DNA of 64,000 nucleotides from Scolanthus callimorphus (GCA_033964015.1 JAWWUD010000056.1:785830-849829); one strand, 5' to 3'. Counted from the first letter of the stretch, positions 26,101 to 34,500 are shown. A program made the numbers and translations. Notes: generated from the letters alone by a model not told the origin.

Positions 26101-28070
26101 AATAAAGTTTTCTACAAGAAAAGGGTATTTCAGCTGTTCATTTGCAATATTCACCACCACTGTGTTGGAACTTTGCTCACCTCAGTTGTAAAGAAAATAA
26201 TTAATAGTTAATTGCAAACACTCTACTCACACAAATAAACAATAATATATCTTTCTGCGTTATACTACCATTATGCGAGAAAGCGTCAAAAAATCCATAA
26301 GATTCTATGTAACTGGAGCAAAGAAAGGATAGTTTCATTTCGATGCTATTTGTATCAGCAATCCTTGACACTGTAGAAGTGAATCATCATTGAATCCTTG
26401 ACACTGTAGAAATGAATCATCATTAAAATATCGAATTTCAATGAAACAGACAGTAAGAACGAATGATCCGAAACTTACACGTGTATACCGGCAGCACGCT
26501 CAGCGCCGGCCACTAAATAAGTAATTTTCTAGCTCAGTTTTACAGGTCTTCTAGTCTCTGATTTGACATTAGATCGATTGGACCAGTACATGTCTGAATT
26601 ACTGAGCTTCTGTACTCAAAACGCAATCGAGCGTGTGATGAGAAAGTGAGTTCAGCGCGAAATTCTTCAAAACACAACAAAGCTTCGATTCATACCTTCA
26701 CTATTATCCTTGATTGCCAGCTGCTCAACTTGATTCCATCCTGTATAAAATCTTCGTATTAAAGCAAAAGAGTTGACAGGATGTCCAAGAAACTCCCGAT
26801 GTCTTTGTATTTCTTCGCTTGTTCGTGCGCGGAATCTACTTTGGCCAAAAATTTCTTGATTGATTCGAGTCTAGCCTCTTCGACTTCTACATATTTCCTT
26901 AACGAATCCCGCATTTCGTTCTCCCTTGTGACCAAGTGTTCTAAATCAACTAAGGCTGTAAAGAATTCACACTGGATTGAAGTTAGTTAAGCTAAAATTA
27001 AAATAAAAGCGAGCAAGCAATTTCTGCACCCCGCCATTTTGACCGTCTACTCAAATTTGTGTAGTGCGATTGTATAGAAGTTGTGTGAAAGTGAGGCCGT
27101 GACCTTGTCTCGAGGTATAGAGAATTTATATATTGAACAAAACAGAATTCTGCCACTCAAATTTTAAAGCATCACCTAACAAAATCAATTGCTAGAAATA
27201 ACGTGCTTCAAAGTACTGGAAATAACATCTGGTTTAAATCAAAGCAAACTACAATTGTATGTAATCTTAAATAACGACAAACCTATACAAATCGAGAAGT
27301 TATAATGTAAATTCTCCCTAGTGGGAATGTAACACGCTTTAAATTTTTTATCAGTCCCAGATCTTGTCTGATCCACGGTTGTACTAGACCATGGCGTGCG
27401 TTTTCTCATGACTTTTTATCAAATATCTCCCAAGTTCTTTTGAAAACAAGTACGGAAGAAGTTTTCTTTTCGCTCCTAATTTTCTAAAATTCAAATAAAT
27501 TTCATTCCCCCGAAAAGTTTGAATTGTTGCACTCTCGCGCGTGACAAAGTCACGCAAAGATGCGAATCCGCCTATGAGATTCAAACACTTGGCATTTTCA
27601 GGGACGGGCGTCAACTCTCCCGGTTTTCTCAAGATTTTTCGCTCCGTGTCCGGGAAAAAATTCAAGACGACTGTCATACATTTACTGTATTTCTTCCGGG
27701 AGAATTTCATGAAAATTTCGCCATTTCAAGGCAGTCTCCAGATGTAAGTCCTGGGGTTGACATCCTTGCATTTTGAGGAAGATTCGACCGTGTACGGAGC
27801 GGGAAGAACACGCCTTGACTTCACGTGCGTTTCTGCACGTTTCAAAGATTATTCTCAAATTCACCGAATTATTCTTAATTTACAATTTTCTAAGCCCTAA
27901 GCTTGGTTGCTTTGCTTTTGCTATCATAAAAATGTGTAAAAGAAAAAAAAATAACTAAAACAAAACAAACATGAAAAACAACTCATTTCGATCATAGTTT
28001 GACTAACTATGTTTCGATTGACTATCAGGATACCTGTGGCTTGAGCCCACATTTCAGCGGTCACTACCAT
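1940..28070 (-). CDS. P4HA: Prolyl 4-hydroxylase subunit alpha (collagen P4H), 13 exon positions
   Basis: Catalytic subunit of collagen prolyl 4-hydroxylase. It hydroxylates proline in X-Pro-Gly of procollagen in the ER lumen, using Fe(II), 2-oxoglutarate and ascorbate, as an alpha2-beta2 tetramer with PDI (family knowledge). I assembled exons 28070-28034, 26955-26696, 24353-24025, 23174-23123, 18978-18764, 17316-17146, one of five alternative exon 7 copies, 5637-5538, 4787-4734, 4313-4251, 3868-3800, 2855-2759 and 2031-1940. All junctions are GT-AG and phases agree except where noted. With exon 2 repaired by one base and a 71-nt exon 7 the product is about 536 residues, close to human P4HA1. 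The order is P4Ha_N domain, TPR-like substrate-binding region, then 2OG-dioxygenase domain. The HxD pair is about H425/D427, the distal His about H495 and the 2OG-binding Lys about K505. There is no ER-retention signal at the C-terminus, as expected for alpha subunits. The true start and signal peptide are not resolved. Confidence 0.93.
2180..2390. repeat. Degenerate tandem repeat of CCTGTGGAAATTCCAG units
   Basis: About eight imperfect ~24-bp units in the P4HA intron side of exon 13. A related unit recurs at 13.73-14.0 kb. Confidence 0.6.
2451..2520 (-). mobile_element. tRNA-derived SINE head or decayed tRNA gene
   Basis: The minus strand carries a good A box (TAGCTCAGTTGGTA) and B box (GGTTCGAATCC). 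The acceptor and T-stem bases do not pair properly and the anticodon arm is irregular, so a functional tRNA is unlikely. Confidence 0.55.
2759..2855 (-). CDS. P4HA: P4HA exon 12 (distal His and 2OG-binding Lys)
   Basis: 97 nt. Encodes GDAAFWYNLKKNGDGDDS then TRHAACPVLVGSKW. The His of TRHAA and the Lys ten residues on are the third iron ligand and the 2-oxoglutarate-binding lysine. Acceptor CTTAG, donor GTAAGT, phase 1 out. Confidence 0.96.
3405..3760. repeat. Tandem repeat of GTTACTGTCACGGCACGGTAAC-like units
   Basis: Units of about 25 bp alternating GTTACTGTCACGGC and CGGTAACGGTC across 350 bp between P4HA exons 11 and 12. They are GC-rich and self-complementary, so able to form hairpins. 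Confidence 0.7.
3800..3868 (-). CDS. P4HA: P4HA exon 11
   Basis: 69 nt, phase 0 on both sides. Encodes LSDVEAGGGTVFTRALTTVW then PTK, matching LSDVSAGGATVFPEVGASVWPKK. The family AGGATVF motif is AGGGTVF here. Acceptor TTTAG, donor GTAGGT. Confidence 0.95.
3936..4084. mobile_element. MITE, CAGGGGCGTAGCCAGG family, copy 1
   Basis: Terminal inverted repeats CAGGGGCGTAGCCAGG and CCTGGCTACGCCGCTG flanked by a GTACA direct repeat. Further copies at 16.8 and 58.9 kb share ends and an AAAATACAGTAA-containing interior. Confidence 0.75.
4251..4313 (-). CDS. P4HA: P4HA exon 10
   Basis: 63 nt, phase 0 on both sides. Encodes DGEDKFTSLGTGNRIATFLA plus a final Tyr, matching the family segment FKELGTGNRIATWLFYM of the double-stranded beta-helix core. 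Acceptor TCTAG, donor GTGAGT. Confidence 0.95.
4734..4787 (-). CDS. P4HA: P4HA exon 9 (HxD iron-binding motif)
   Basis: 54 nt, encodes VVNYGIGGHYEPHFDFAR. PHFD holds the conserved His and Asp that bind Fe(II). Acceptor GACAG, donor GTGAGT, phase 0 on both sides. Confidence 0.96.
4840..5058. mobile_element. MITE with 9-bp target duplication, copy 1
   Basis: Ends CATTCTCGAACCCAGAGCTC and inverted GAGCTCTGGGTACGAGAATG. Flanked by the exact 9-bp direct repeat TGTAGCTCC (4831-4839 and 5059-5067). A 9-bp duplication is typical of Mutator-like transposons. Lies in the P4HA intron between exons 8 and 9. Confidence 0.82.
5538..5637 (-). CDS. P4HA: P4HA exon 8
   Basis: 100 nt. The first T completes the split Ser codon from any exon 7 copy; then GWLKAQDDDLIRRIRNRVEA and YSGLNMKTAEDLQ, matching the family's AWLSGYENPVVSRINMRIQD / LTGLDVSTAEELQ. 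Acceptor TTAAG, donor GTATGT. Confidence 0.94.
5638..9845 (-). other. P4HA intron between exon 7 array and exon 8
   Basis: Holds the MITE cluster at 8.2-8.7 kb, a short CATAGCCACCCCAG tandem near 6.0 kb and otherwise AT-rich DNA. I searched it for further exon 7 copies (YRISKS next to a donor) and found none. Confidence 0.5.
8244..8671. mobile_element. Clustered/nested MITEs of the TAGAGCGG family
   Basis: A truncated copy (8244-8350), a full copy (8352-8569) and a further right half (8570-8671), all with GACAGTCATG[TC]GAAATCCGCT ends. Lies in the long P4HA intron between exon 7 copy E and exon 8. Confidence 0.75.
9846..9875. promoter_or_regulatory. Two tandem RFX X-box-like palindromes next to exon 7 copy E
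   Basis: GTTACCATGGCAAC (9846-9859) fits the RFX X-box consensus GTTRCCNNGGYAAC exactly; GTTACTATAGCAAC (9862-9875) is a near match 16 bp on. Upstream, GGTAACC and AGTTACC form another inverted pair. All lie within 50 nt of the donor of copy E, so they could act as DNA sites or as RNA hairpins. Confidence 0.4.
9880..9949 (-). CDS. P4HA: P4HA alternative exon 7, copy E (frame broken)
   Basis: 70 nt between a CGCAG acceptor and a GTGTGT donor. Begins LSRATIQNP, then resumes in another frame as VTGELEFAQYRISKS. One base is missing relative to the 71-nt family length, at a CCC run in AACCCGTG (about 9923-9925 on the plus strand as GGG). Both halves are well conserved, arguing for a recent or artefactual indel. 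Confidence 0.83.
11466..11750. mobile_element. Inverted-repeat element in the exon 7 array
   Basis: Outer arms CGATCGTACCTCACTTTGCG and the matching CGCAAAGCGATGTACGATCG, plus inner arms CCATGACAACGCACGC / GCGTGCGTTGTCATGG, give a long foldback just downstream of copy D. Confidence 0.65.
11812..11879 (-). CDS. P4HA: P4HA alternative exon 7, copy D (intact, most divergent)
   Basis: 68 nt, phase 0 in and 2 out. Begins LQRAIVSSVNGTLV and ends PATYRISKS. Acceptor AATAG, donor GTATTT. The middle differs strongly from the other copies while the YRISKS end is identical, the pattern expected of variable cassette exons. Confidence 0.88.
12000..12420. repeat. CTGT/TCTG microsatellite
   Basis: An impure TCTG array with TACAAGTCTG interruptions, in the intron between exon 7 copies C and D. 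Confidence 0.85.
13730..14000. repeat. Degenerate tandem repeat of CCCTGGAATTTCCA units
   Basis: About nine imperfect 25-30-bp units; related to the repeat at 2.18-2.39 kb. Separates copies C and D of exon 7. Confidence 0.6.
14392..14459 (-). CDS. P4HA: P4HA alternative exon 7, copy C (intact, 68 nt)
   Basis: 68 nt, one codon shorter than copy B but with the same phase. Begins LARATVKEKGGKLT and ends YTRYRISKS. Acceptor TTTAG, donor GTAAAC. No frame defect. Confidence 0.9.
15419..15489 (-). CDS. P4HA: P4HA alternative exon 7, copy B (intact, canonical)
   Basis: 71 nt, the same length as vertebrate P4HA exons 9 and 10. Begins LRRATVKDPRTGKLT and ends YAQYRISKS; phase 0 in, phase 2 out, which exon 8 completes as Ser. 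Acceptor TTCAG, donor GTAATT. This is the copy closest to the family consensus. Confidence 0.92.
15981..16052 (-). CDS. P4HA: P4HA alternative exon 7, copy A (frame broken)
   Basis: 72 nt between a TACAG acceptor and a GTATTA donor. It begins LRRATIVDPITHKTSL and ends in another frame as AKYRISKS. One extra base within CTACGCC (about 15999-16005) explains the shift; 71 nt would restore the family length. First of five copies in transcription order. Confidence 0.82.
16567..16754. mobile_element. MITE upstream of the exon 7 array
   Basis: Ends ACCCTGGTAGCAGAGGTTT and AACCTCTGCTAGCAGGGT, with inner arms CTTTATTAGTTAGC / GCTAACTAATAAAAG and GTCTGGTATG / CATACCAGAC. Confidence 0.75.
16834..17038. 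mobile_element. MITE, CAGGGGCG...GCCCCTG family, copy 2
   Basis: Same ends and interior as the copies at 3.9 and 58.9 kb (AAAATACAGTAA, AAGCTGGAAA, ACAGATGTGAC, poly-C). Lies between P4HA exon 6 and exon 7 copy A. Confidence 0.75.
17146..17316 (-). CDS. P4HA: P4HA exon 6 (start of catalytic domain)
   Basis: 171 nt, 57 codons, phase 0 on both sides. Encodes CWQVRDHPLTILKPGRIERV, KPEVVIYRDVLRDSEIKKV and KEIATPR, matching the family's DKPRIIRFHDIISDAEIEIV / LAKPR segment. Acceptor CACAG, donor GTAAGT. Confidence 0.95.
18108..18369. mobile_element. MITE with long terminal inverted repeats
   Basis: Ends TTTACAGCTAAATCGCTGCA and the inverted GCGATGCAATGGTTTTAGCTGTAAA-type end; inner arms CTGCCCTGTTTC-like and GAAACAGGGCAAG also pair. 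In P4HA intron 5. Confidence 0.75.
18764..18978 (-). CDS. P4HA: P4HA exon 5 (linker to catalytic domain)
   Basis: 215 nt. Encodes DPAHQRAQDNVAYFGEEVAK, a low-complexity charged linker, then YEKLCRGDVRKL, which matches the conserved YEMLCRGE segment containing the cysteine used in a disulfide in the family. Acceptor CTCTAG, donor GTAAGT, phase 0 at the end. Confidence 0.94.
19112..19329. mobile_element. MITE in P4HA intron 4
   Basis: Ends AGCTTGCGTAGCTGGCGGTT and AACCGGCAGCTACGCAGGCT-like inverted end, with inner pairing of GGGTTTTAGCAGG and CCTGCTAAAACCC. Confidence 0.75.
19330..23077 (-). other. Rest of P4HA intron 4
   Basis: No exon seen. Contains a lone CTGGATCCGCCACTG end near 19.55 kb, related fragments at 20.52-20.70 and 22.50-22.64 kb (TCACCGATAAAGTAATGG type), and the duplication at 22.2 kb. 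Confidence 0.45.
22205..22386. repeat. Direct duplication, period about 105 bp
   Basis: GCCAATCATTTGCGTTCCTT through TAAACGTTACCCAAGAC occurs twice, with a few mismatches. Confidence 0.8.
23078..23107 (-). repeat. G30 tract (C30 on plus) just inside P4HA intron 4
   Basis: An uninterrupted run of 30 C on the plus strand. In the P4HA pre-mRNA it is a G30 tract starting 15 nt after the exon 4 donor. Its exact length in an assembly should not be trusted. Confidence 0.9.
23123..23174 (-). CDS. P4HA: P4HA exon 4 (small TPR helix exon)
   Basis: 52 nt, encodes RGNFKQALNYSLEMVAL and ends in phase 1 so that the next exon completes Asp. It matches the family segment QGDLDKALLLTKKLLELD. Acceptor CTGCAG, donor GTAAGA. 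A 30-nt homopolymer follows 15 nt into the intron. Confidence 0.92.
24025..24353 (-). CDS. P4HA: P4HA exon 3 (P4Ha_N / TPR-like region)
   Basis: 329 nt, entered in phase 1 and left in phase 0. It encodes LLRLQETYRLTPGTLASG, GDTYEIGRSAYLSNDLFYTR and FDVYDHLAYSEYQ, matching the LRLQDTYNL, CFELGKVAY and LDYLSYAVYQQG landmarks of vertebrate P4HA. This is the N-terminal and peptide-substrate-binding part of the subunit. Splice sites are CTAG/ATTTC and CCAG/GTGTGT. Confidence 0.93.
24354..26695 (-). other. P4HA intron 2
   Basis: 2.3 kb. Holds a duplicated segment (GGGTGATCATTTCAAAATTC to GGGATACAT at about 24750-24820 and 25306-25380), an interposed TG-rich stretch with an AATAAAAATAAAAAA tail at 25300 that looks like a retroposed insertion, and poly-G runs. 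No exon recognised. Confidence 0.45.
26696..26955 (-). CDS. P4HA: P4HA exon 2, with a one-base frame break
   Basis: Encodes the P4Ha_N start: LVDLEHLVTRENEMRDSLRK, then a charged helix ending KKYKDIG. The frame then breaks and continues as EFLGHPVNSF and WNQVEQLAIKDNSE. The exon is 260 nt; 261 would keep phase with both neighbours. The break is at a GGG run at about 26795-26797 (CCC on the plus strand), consistent with one lost G. The donor is GAAG followed by GTATGA. Confidence 0.88.
27600..27770. mobile_element. Dispersed element, copy 1
   Basis: Shares ACATTTACTGTATTTCT, GAGAATTTCA and CAAGGCAGTCTCCAGAT with 32070-32212 in the same order. Class unknown. Lies in P4HA intron 1. Confidence 0.6.
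28034..28070 (-). CDS. P4HA: P4HA exon 1 (start tentative)
   Basis: The open segment ends ACA G before a GTATCC donor, phase 1, which joins the phase of exon 2 to give ...EMWAQATALVDLEHLV, matching the start of the P4Ha_N domain. The first in-frame ATG gives MVVTAEMWAQAT. The frame stays open upstream to about 28160 but without an ATG, and no full hydrophobic signal peptide is visible from the chosen Met. The real start may lie in another exon or be hidden by an indel. Confidence 0.6.
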
Positions 28071-28384
28071 CAAAACTCTGCTCGCAAGGATCCTGGGTAA
28101 GGCGGCTGGTTTACATATCAACGAACAAAAATAACAAGCGCGAACACGAAGTTACCAAAGTTGAAGAAAAACCTTTGCTATTCGTGGGAATCACAGCAAA
28201 AGCAAAACTGTATCGACCAGTTAACTACATAAAAACTGCAAAACTGTATCGAAACCATGGGGTTAACTACATAACGGAGTAACTGCTAATAGAAGTTTGT
28301 AGAGTAAATCGGATAAGTAGAAATGGAATACTCGAAGCGTAACGTTCGGTGGTTCAGAAGTTGTCAAACGTGATCGAAACAGAA
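28071..28384. promoter_or_regulatory. Probable bidirectional promoter between P4HA and ENKD1
   Basis: The two genes point away from each other and only about 314 bp separate their first recognised ATGs. The interval holds an imperfect direct repeat of about 35 bp (around 28205-28238 and 28242-28276, both with AAAACTGTATCGA and GTTAACTACATAA). No TATA box at a convincing position and no full X-box was seen. Confidence 0.55.
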
Positions 28385-28592
28385 ATGCTTTCGACTTGGA
28401 CGATTCCGACTGACCCTGGTTATGTGACTAGAAGACCGCAGAGTGCAGGGGGGTATGAAAGGAGTTCATTAGAATGTCAGCCAAAACCCAGAGTGAAACC
28501 AGAAGCTCTCAGAAATGCCTTGAAAGGGCAGGGAACGCTTGCTCAACTTTTCAACCCGACTGCAAGACCTTACAACATTTTGTCAAGGCCTG
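28385..28592 (+). CDS. ENKD1: ENKD1 exon 1
   Basis: 208 nt, begins MLSTWTIPTDPGYVTRRPQS and ends in phase 1 at CCTG/GTAAGG. The IPxDP...RRPxSA opening matches vertebrate ENKD1. Confidence 0.93.
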
Positions 28593-31500
28593 GTAAGGTT
28601 TTAAGCTGTATAAGATTTACTATATTAATATGTTTGTTAAACATTTTCCCTTACTGCCTCTGGTCTTTGTTTCTTAGGTCTTTACAGCAATTCAAAATTT
28701 ACGAGGGAGTTTATTAGTTTTAGAGTTTAATCGACAGGTTTGTAGTAAGCAGCTCCCTTGTGAATATTTTTTGGCATAAGTTTGATCAAAATTCAAAAAT
28801 GTACTAGATACTGAAACAGAGAGCTGACAATTTTCTTTAGGAGATATGCCCATCAGTCTACATTAGTTTTTTTTTTTGGTAAATTACCCCCACTGAGGTA
28901 CATTATTTGATAATTACATAAAACCACATCCACCACAATCACTTATTTGCAAGTCCAGGGTGTTAATTGGTACTTCACAAGTAAAGAACACTTGTCAGCA
29001 TGTATTTACCACGGTGTTTGATCATGTGGTCTGCTGTGACCAACATACTGCCAAATAAATTGCTACTGAGTGAACCTGTAGTGCAAAGCATAAAGGTGGC
29101 AAAAATACAAGGCACAAAACCAGCCAAACTTCAGACAAAAATTGTTGCAGATTGGAGAAAATTTCATATTTGTTTCACATGTTCAATTTATCATGCAGCA
29201 TTTTGCACTTTATTATTATAGGTAATCATACAACTATTCTTGTTCAATTTGGGATTAATTGCGTGAGTGAGTTTTTCAAAAAGTATCAAAATTGCACGAG
29301 CCCGTAGGGGCATGTTTTGAAATGCTTTTCACTTAGTGTATAAAAGAGGCATAAACAGATCGTCACTCTGAAATACTACAATATCACATGTCTAAAATTC
29401 ACAAATACTGCGATATCATGGCTAGAACTCGCCAAAAAAAACTATAACAAATCATTGCATTCAACTTAAAGATCTTTGCAACTTTGAAAATATTGCTCTA
29501 CTCAGGGCCGGGGCATTGCGGGGCATTGGCAACCAAAATTTTAAAGCTAGTCGCCAAATGGCACCCCATCTTTCTGGTGACATCCACGCTTACGTGGCAA
29601 CTAAATATTGCTTTTTGGTGACTAAAATGTTTTTTAATTGGTTCGCCAATGTTGGGCCCTGCTACTAGGATAATTTGCTAGAATCATAAATATATTTACC
29701 TGCATCTGCACCATTTAATTTTCTCTGATTAATTCTATTTCACAAGGTTCTGCTCAACCAAAAAACTTTGCAAAAGAAAATGCATACAAGATAAAGAAGA
29801 TACAACAAGCCAACAGGGAGAAACAAAAAGAAATGTCTGTGGTTGGGGAGCCCGTAAAGGCTGTGTACAAGCCTGATAAGTTTGTTCATGTGGAATCAAA
29901 AGTTGCCCAGGAAGTGAAGGTAAGGGCATCATATGATTAATGTTGGTGGCTTTTAAACCAAATGAGAGATCTATACCATGCATCCCAGTAAACCATGGCA
30001 ACCTTCATTTTTTCGGCCCACCAGCAGCTGCTTAAAATTGATTGTGTGATGGCTTATGTACCACATGATGCATTGTTTATGTACTTTTTGAGCATCCATT
30101 GTTTCATTGCTCTCAAACAAAGTCATTTGATCACATGGTACATAAACAATGCATCACATGGTACATAAAAAGCGATCACACGATCAATGGTGACAAGAAA
30201 GAAAGGGTCTTCTCCTCATCATGAGGGAACTCAAAGCGGTCGAAAGTACATGACCACTGGACAAGGAGAGGTAGGAGGACTTATCAGGCTGCATTAGATG
30301 GCACAAATTGTACCTGCACTGCTTACACTCATGAGGGCTGTTTTACAGTATATATGCCTCAGAGAGCCAGGCCATTGCACCGGGAGACAATCCCCTACTC
30401 TTATGAAGAGTGCGATGGGTTCTTTAGCGTCTACCTTGAACAGGAGTAGAAGAGAAGGCAGATGGGACATTGACGGTTTATTGTCTCAAGACTAAAGATT
30501 CAAGCACAGTAGAACTAAGTTCAACCCACAATATGAACTTCTCTCAATCACGACTTAACAGAAGGAAAATTTCCTCTGTGCCAGCCGGGAATCAATCCTG
30601 GAGTCCCAGCGTCTTAACACTGAGCCAGCCATGCTTCCCAGACTACATAATGCAATAGAGACAACACAGGACTCTGAGTTTCACAACAGAACAAGCTAAA
30701 AAAGCAGTGGCAGATCAAGAAATTTAGAAAAGGGAGGGACAGAAGGAGGGGGCCCCGTTATATAAAACATATAACAAAAAAATCGATTTTCAATTCAATT
30801 CAGTTTCCTATAAATCTACAGTATGACTAGACATAGACATGTGTATTGATACCTTTGTTAATTAAGCAATAAAAGTACTTTCCAAATGCTCTCTGGTTTC
30901 TTACAAACACGAGGGGGATGTTGGGAGAACTGATCAAAACTCGAAAGACACGAGCCGCTTTCAAGTTTTATCAGTTCGACCAACATTCCCCGAGTACACA
31001 TACACGCGCGAAATCGTTTTGTGACAATCGTGTTTCTCAGGTCTCTTACAAACACGCCTTTTAACCAATCAGAATGCGCACATTCACTATATAAAATAGG
31101 TGTTATTTTCTAATGGATAATAACATTGGCATTTGTCGAATAAATATTGATAAAATAAATAAACTATAATGTGTGTCGAGTGGTGCTGAGGGATAAGGCC
31201 AGCTCTCAATTCTGAGCACTCCCAAATGTACCAGTTTACTTTTATAGACACCAGGCGACATGTGTCTCAGTGATTCAGATCCGGGTCGGTCTTCAGACAT
31301 AGTCCGAGATAATTTTTAATTGTCCGACAGAATTTACCTAAATTCGGGCAAATGACCGAACCAGAATATATATTAAAAAATTTTACAAACAACTTTTGTG
31401 GTTTCAGTGTATCTTAGAAAAGGAAAAACTGAGTTTTGTTAGAAGAGCTCAGTGTCCAAGTGGGTTTGTAGGGAAGAAGGAGTTCATGGAGAATTGAAGA

Positions 31501-34500
31501 AAAAACTGTGCAAAAATTGTCCTAAGGTTACTGGAAATGTCCTAACAAAAATAAGCCATCTAGGACAAATGTCCTAAACACACTTTTATGGATCAGAATC
31601 ACTGGTGCGTCTTGTTTTGCCACCCTGCATGAATAGAATAAACGCATCATCTTCTGAGATTTTCTTATCATCTTTTTGATAAGTTTCATTTTGATTTAAA
31701 TGTTCTTTTTTTCGTCATACATTTTGCAGTTCATGACTGACACAGTACCATTTATATCTCTTTCAGGCCCCACCACCACCACCCAGGTCCAATTCTTCTA
31801 CATTCCTGAGAGCACACTCAAGAAGTGGTCCCACTGTTAAGGACCGACCCTCCTCAGCAGAGCCAGTCATCCCTAGGAACAAAAACTAACAGTGCCAAAA
31901 GCTGATATTGCCAAAGAGGTAATGAGGGGGTTATATGCATGGTTGCTTTTCATTGAAGACTTCTTGGGCTCACTTGGGCTTCCCTCACTTGGGCTCAGGT
32001 GACAAGATTCTACTATCTTTTTACTTTCTTACAAAACTTTTTGACAAGATTTTTCTTGTCAAAAAGGTCTCAAGATTTTTCACTTTGTCTCCCAGGAAAA
32101 ATTCAAGATGACTGCCACACATTTACTGTATTTCTCCCTGGAGAATTTCAGGAAATTTTGCCATTCCAAGGCAGTCTCCAGATTGTTGAATTCCTGGAGT
32201 TGACGTCGCTGTTTTAACTACTACACAAGGAACGTAATATAACTTTAAAATTGCAAACCCCACTTGAAAGACATCAAAATGACTAGGAATGCTTTGAATT
32301 AGATAAATTCAAGTTTGATCATCATGACATGACACAACCCATATCTTAAAGAAACAAACATTATCCTACCTTTGGACATGGGTGCAAATTCCACAAAACA
32401 TGTTTCCATCACCAAAACATCGCTGGGGAGGGCCCTTTGGGGACTGCCATGAAGAATGCTGGATCTCCCAGTAACTGGGATGGTCTGATTTAGATTCACT
32501 AGATTTCCCCAAACACTTACTGGATTTGCTGGAGTGAGGCTCTAACTTTGGCCTCCATTATTTTCACTTTACCCCCACCCTCCCCCTTCTGGAGATCCTG
32601 GACCCAATCCTTTCCTTCCAAGTAGAAGTCACACAGTTTTGTCAGCTTTAGAATGCTTGCAGTCGGTGAACGTCACTCCGTGAAAACGAGTGCGTGAAAA
32701 GCCAGAGAAACAAACGTGTGAAAAGCCAGAGGAGCGACAAAGGTGCAACAATGGCCAAAGGTGTGGTTTTTTTTTTTTTGGTGCGCGGGATTCCTGTGTC
32801 GTGTCGCAAGGGGGGGGGGGGGGGGGAGGAACCACAGGAACCCCGCGCGCACCCTAACGAATTCTCTGGAAAACACTCTGGAGAGCCGGCTCGCAGGCTA
32901 ATTTTTTTCACACGCTCGGGGGGGGGGGGGGCGGGGGGGGGGGAACCACAGGAACCCCGCGCGCGCCCTAACGAATTCTCTGGAAAACACTCTGGAGAAC
33001 CGGCTCGCAGGCAAATTTTTTTCACACGCTCGGGGGGGGGGGACCACAGGAACCCCGCGCGCACCCTAACGAATTCTCTGGAAAACACTCTGGAGAGCCG
33101 GCTCGCAGGCTAACTATTGTTTTTCACACGTTCGTTTTCACAGATGGTCGCTAAAGAAGGGTCTGCAAGCAGTCTATGTCAGCTTAGGTTGCTGCTTGAT
33201 CAAATTTGAATCAAATGAAATTTTAAAATTTGTATTGTACCTTGTATTTTAGCGGAAACCAGCATTTAAAAAGACAAACTACATTGCACTAAATGCACGG
33301 CGGTCGGGCTCCCCAGTCCCTCGTAGACCCCCTTCTGCTGTTGCAATGGAGGAACTGAAAAACAAAAAGAAAGAAGGAGAGGTCAACTATGAACGACGTA
33401 CAAAAGGCAAAGTACCAAAATAGTAAGTACTGCTTAAAGGGAGGCTGTCACGCAACTTCACAGCTGTTCTGTGCATCTCTCAAATCAAAGAAGTATTGTC
33501 CCGTAACGATGGCCAGCAAGGCTAAAAAACTAAAAAAAAACAAATCGTATATAATCTTGCTACTTTTCAATCAATCCGACCATGCTTTTTAGCTTTACAT
33601 ATTCTGAAATATTTATTTGATAGGATAGTCTTATTAGTTTTGCTGATAATTCAGTGCTCGCTCCTGGAGCATGCACATGACAGGCTCCCTTTAACAAATA
33701 TCTCATTTTTCCATAAATGCACATGATATTTATAAAGAAGTGTAACACTTTTAATAGCCAAAGTCTAATATACTTGTGGTTCATGTCATGAACAAAAATA
33801 CTACCGAAATCACTAAGCCATCCAAAACCCGCCACGAGAGATCAATCAGGATTTGGATCGATCGTTTTTCCCCTTCGGTTAACTCATGTGACCATTCGAT
33901 TGTTTGAAATGATCACATGACATCAAAGTTCTTTTAAGTTTAGTATGCGATGCGATGCAATGTCATGTTATTGTTTTGATAGATCAAAATGGTCACGTGA
34001 GTTAACCGAAGAGGTAGAAACGATCTATTGAAATAAAAAGCTGGTCGATCGTTCGCGTTGGGTTTGGAACGGTTTAGTGATCTCAGTAGTAAGCATGCTA
34101 GAGATTCAGTCGAGTGGTATGACTGTTGTTCATAGTCGACCAATCAAAGCATGTATTTATAGTGTTGTATAAATAGAAATACATGTATACAAATTATGAT
34201 ATGGTTGGCCATAATATCCTCAATCAAGGTGTTCGATGTTTTTCATGTCTTCTTTTCTTTAATTTTTGGTGGCGATAATATACATATACAGTACTAATTT
34301 GTCCCACCAAGTTCACAAAGCATTTAATAGTGAGAAATTCCAACAAGGAGAAAAAAGATGCAAATAAAATTAACTGGCTACGTAATTCGTGTGACCAGAT
34401 CTGGGTTAAATACGTCATCAGTATGGAATGTCTGCTTTGAGCTCACAGACGCCACTTTGCGAGAGTCTCTTTGGACGCTCCCTAGGCTATCAGACTAAAG

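Noticed and set aside
28349..28384. GTG start giving 12 extra residues to ENKD1
   Set aside because: Non-ATG initiation is unlikely here and family similarity starts after the ATG at 28385.
32648..33113. ORFs of 139-146 codons on both strands
   Set aside because: They are produced by the GC-rich tandem units and poly-G (Pro/Gly runs) inside an ENKD1 intron; no domain.
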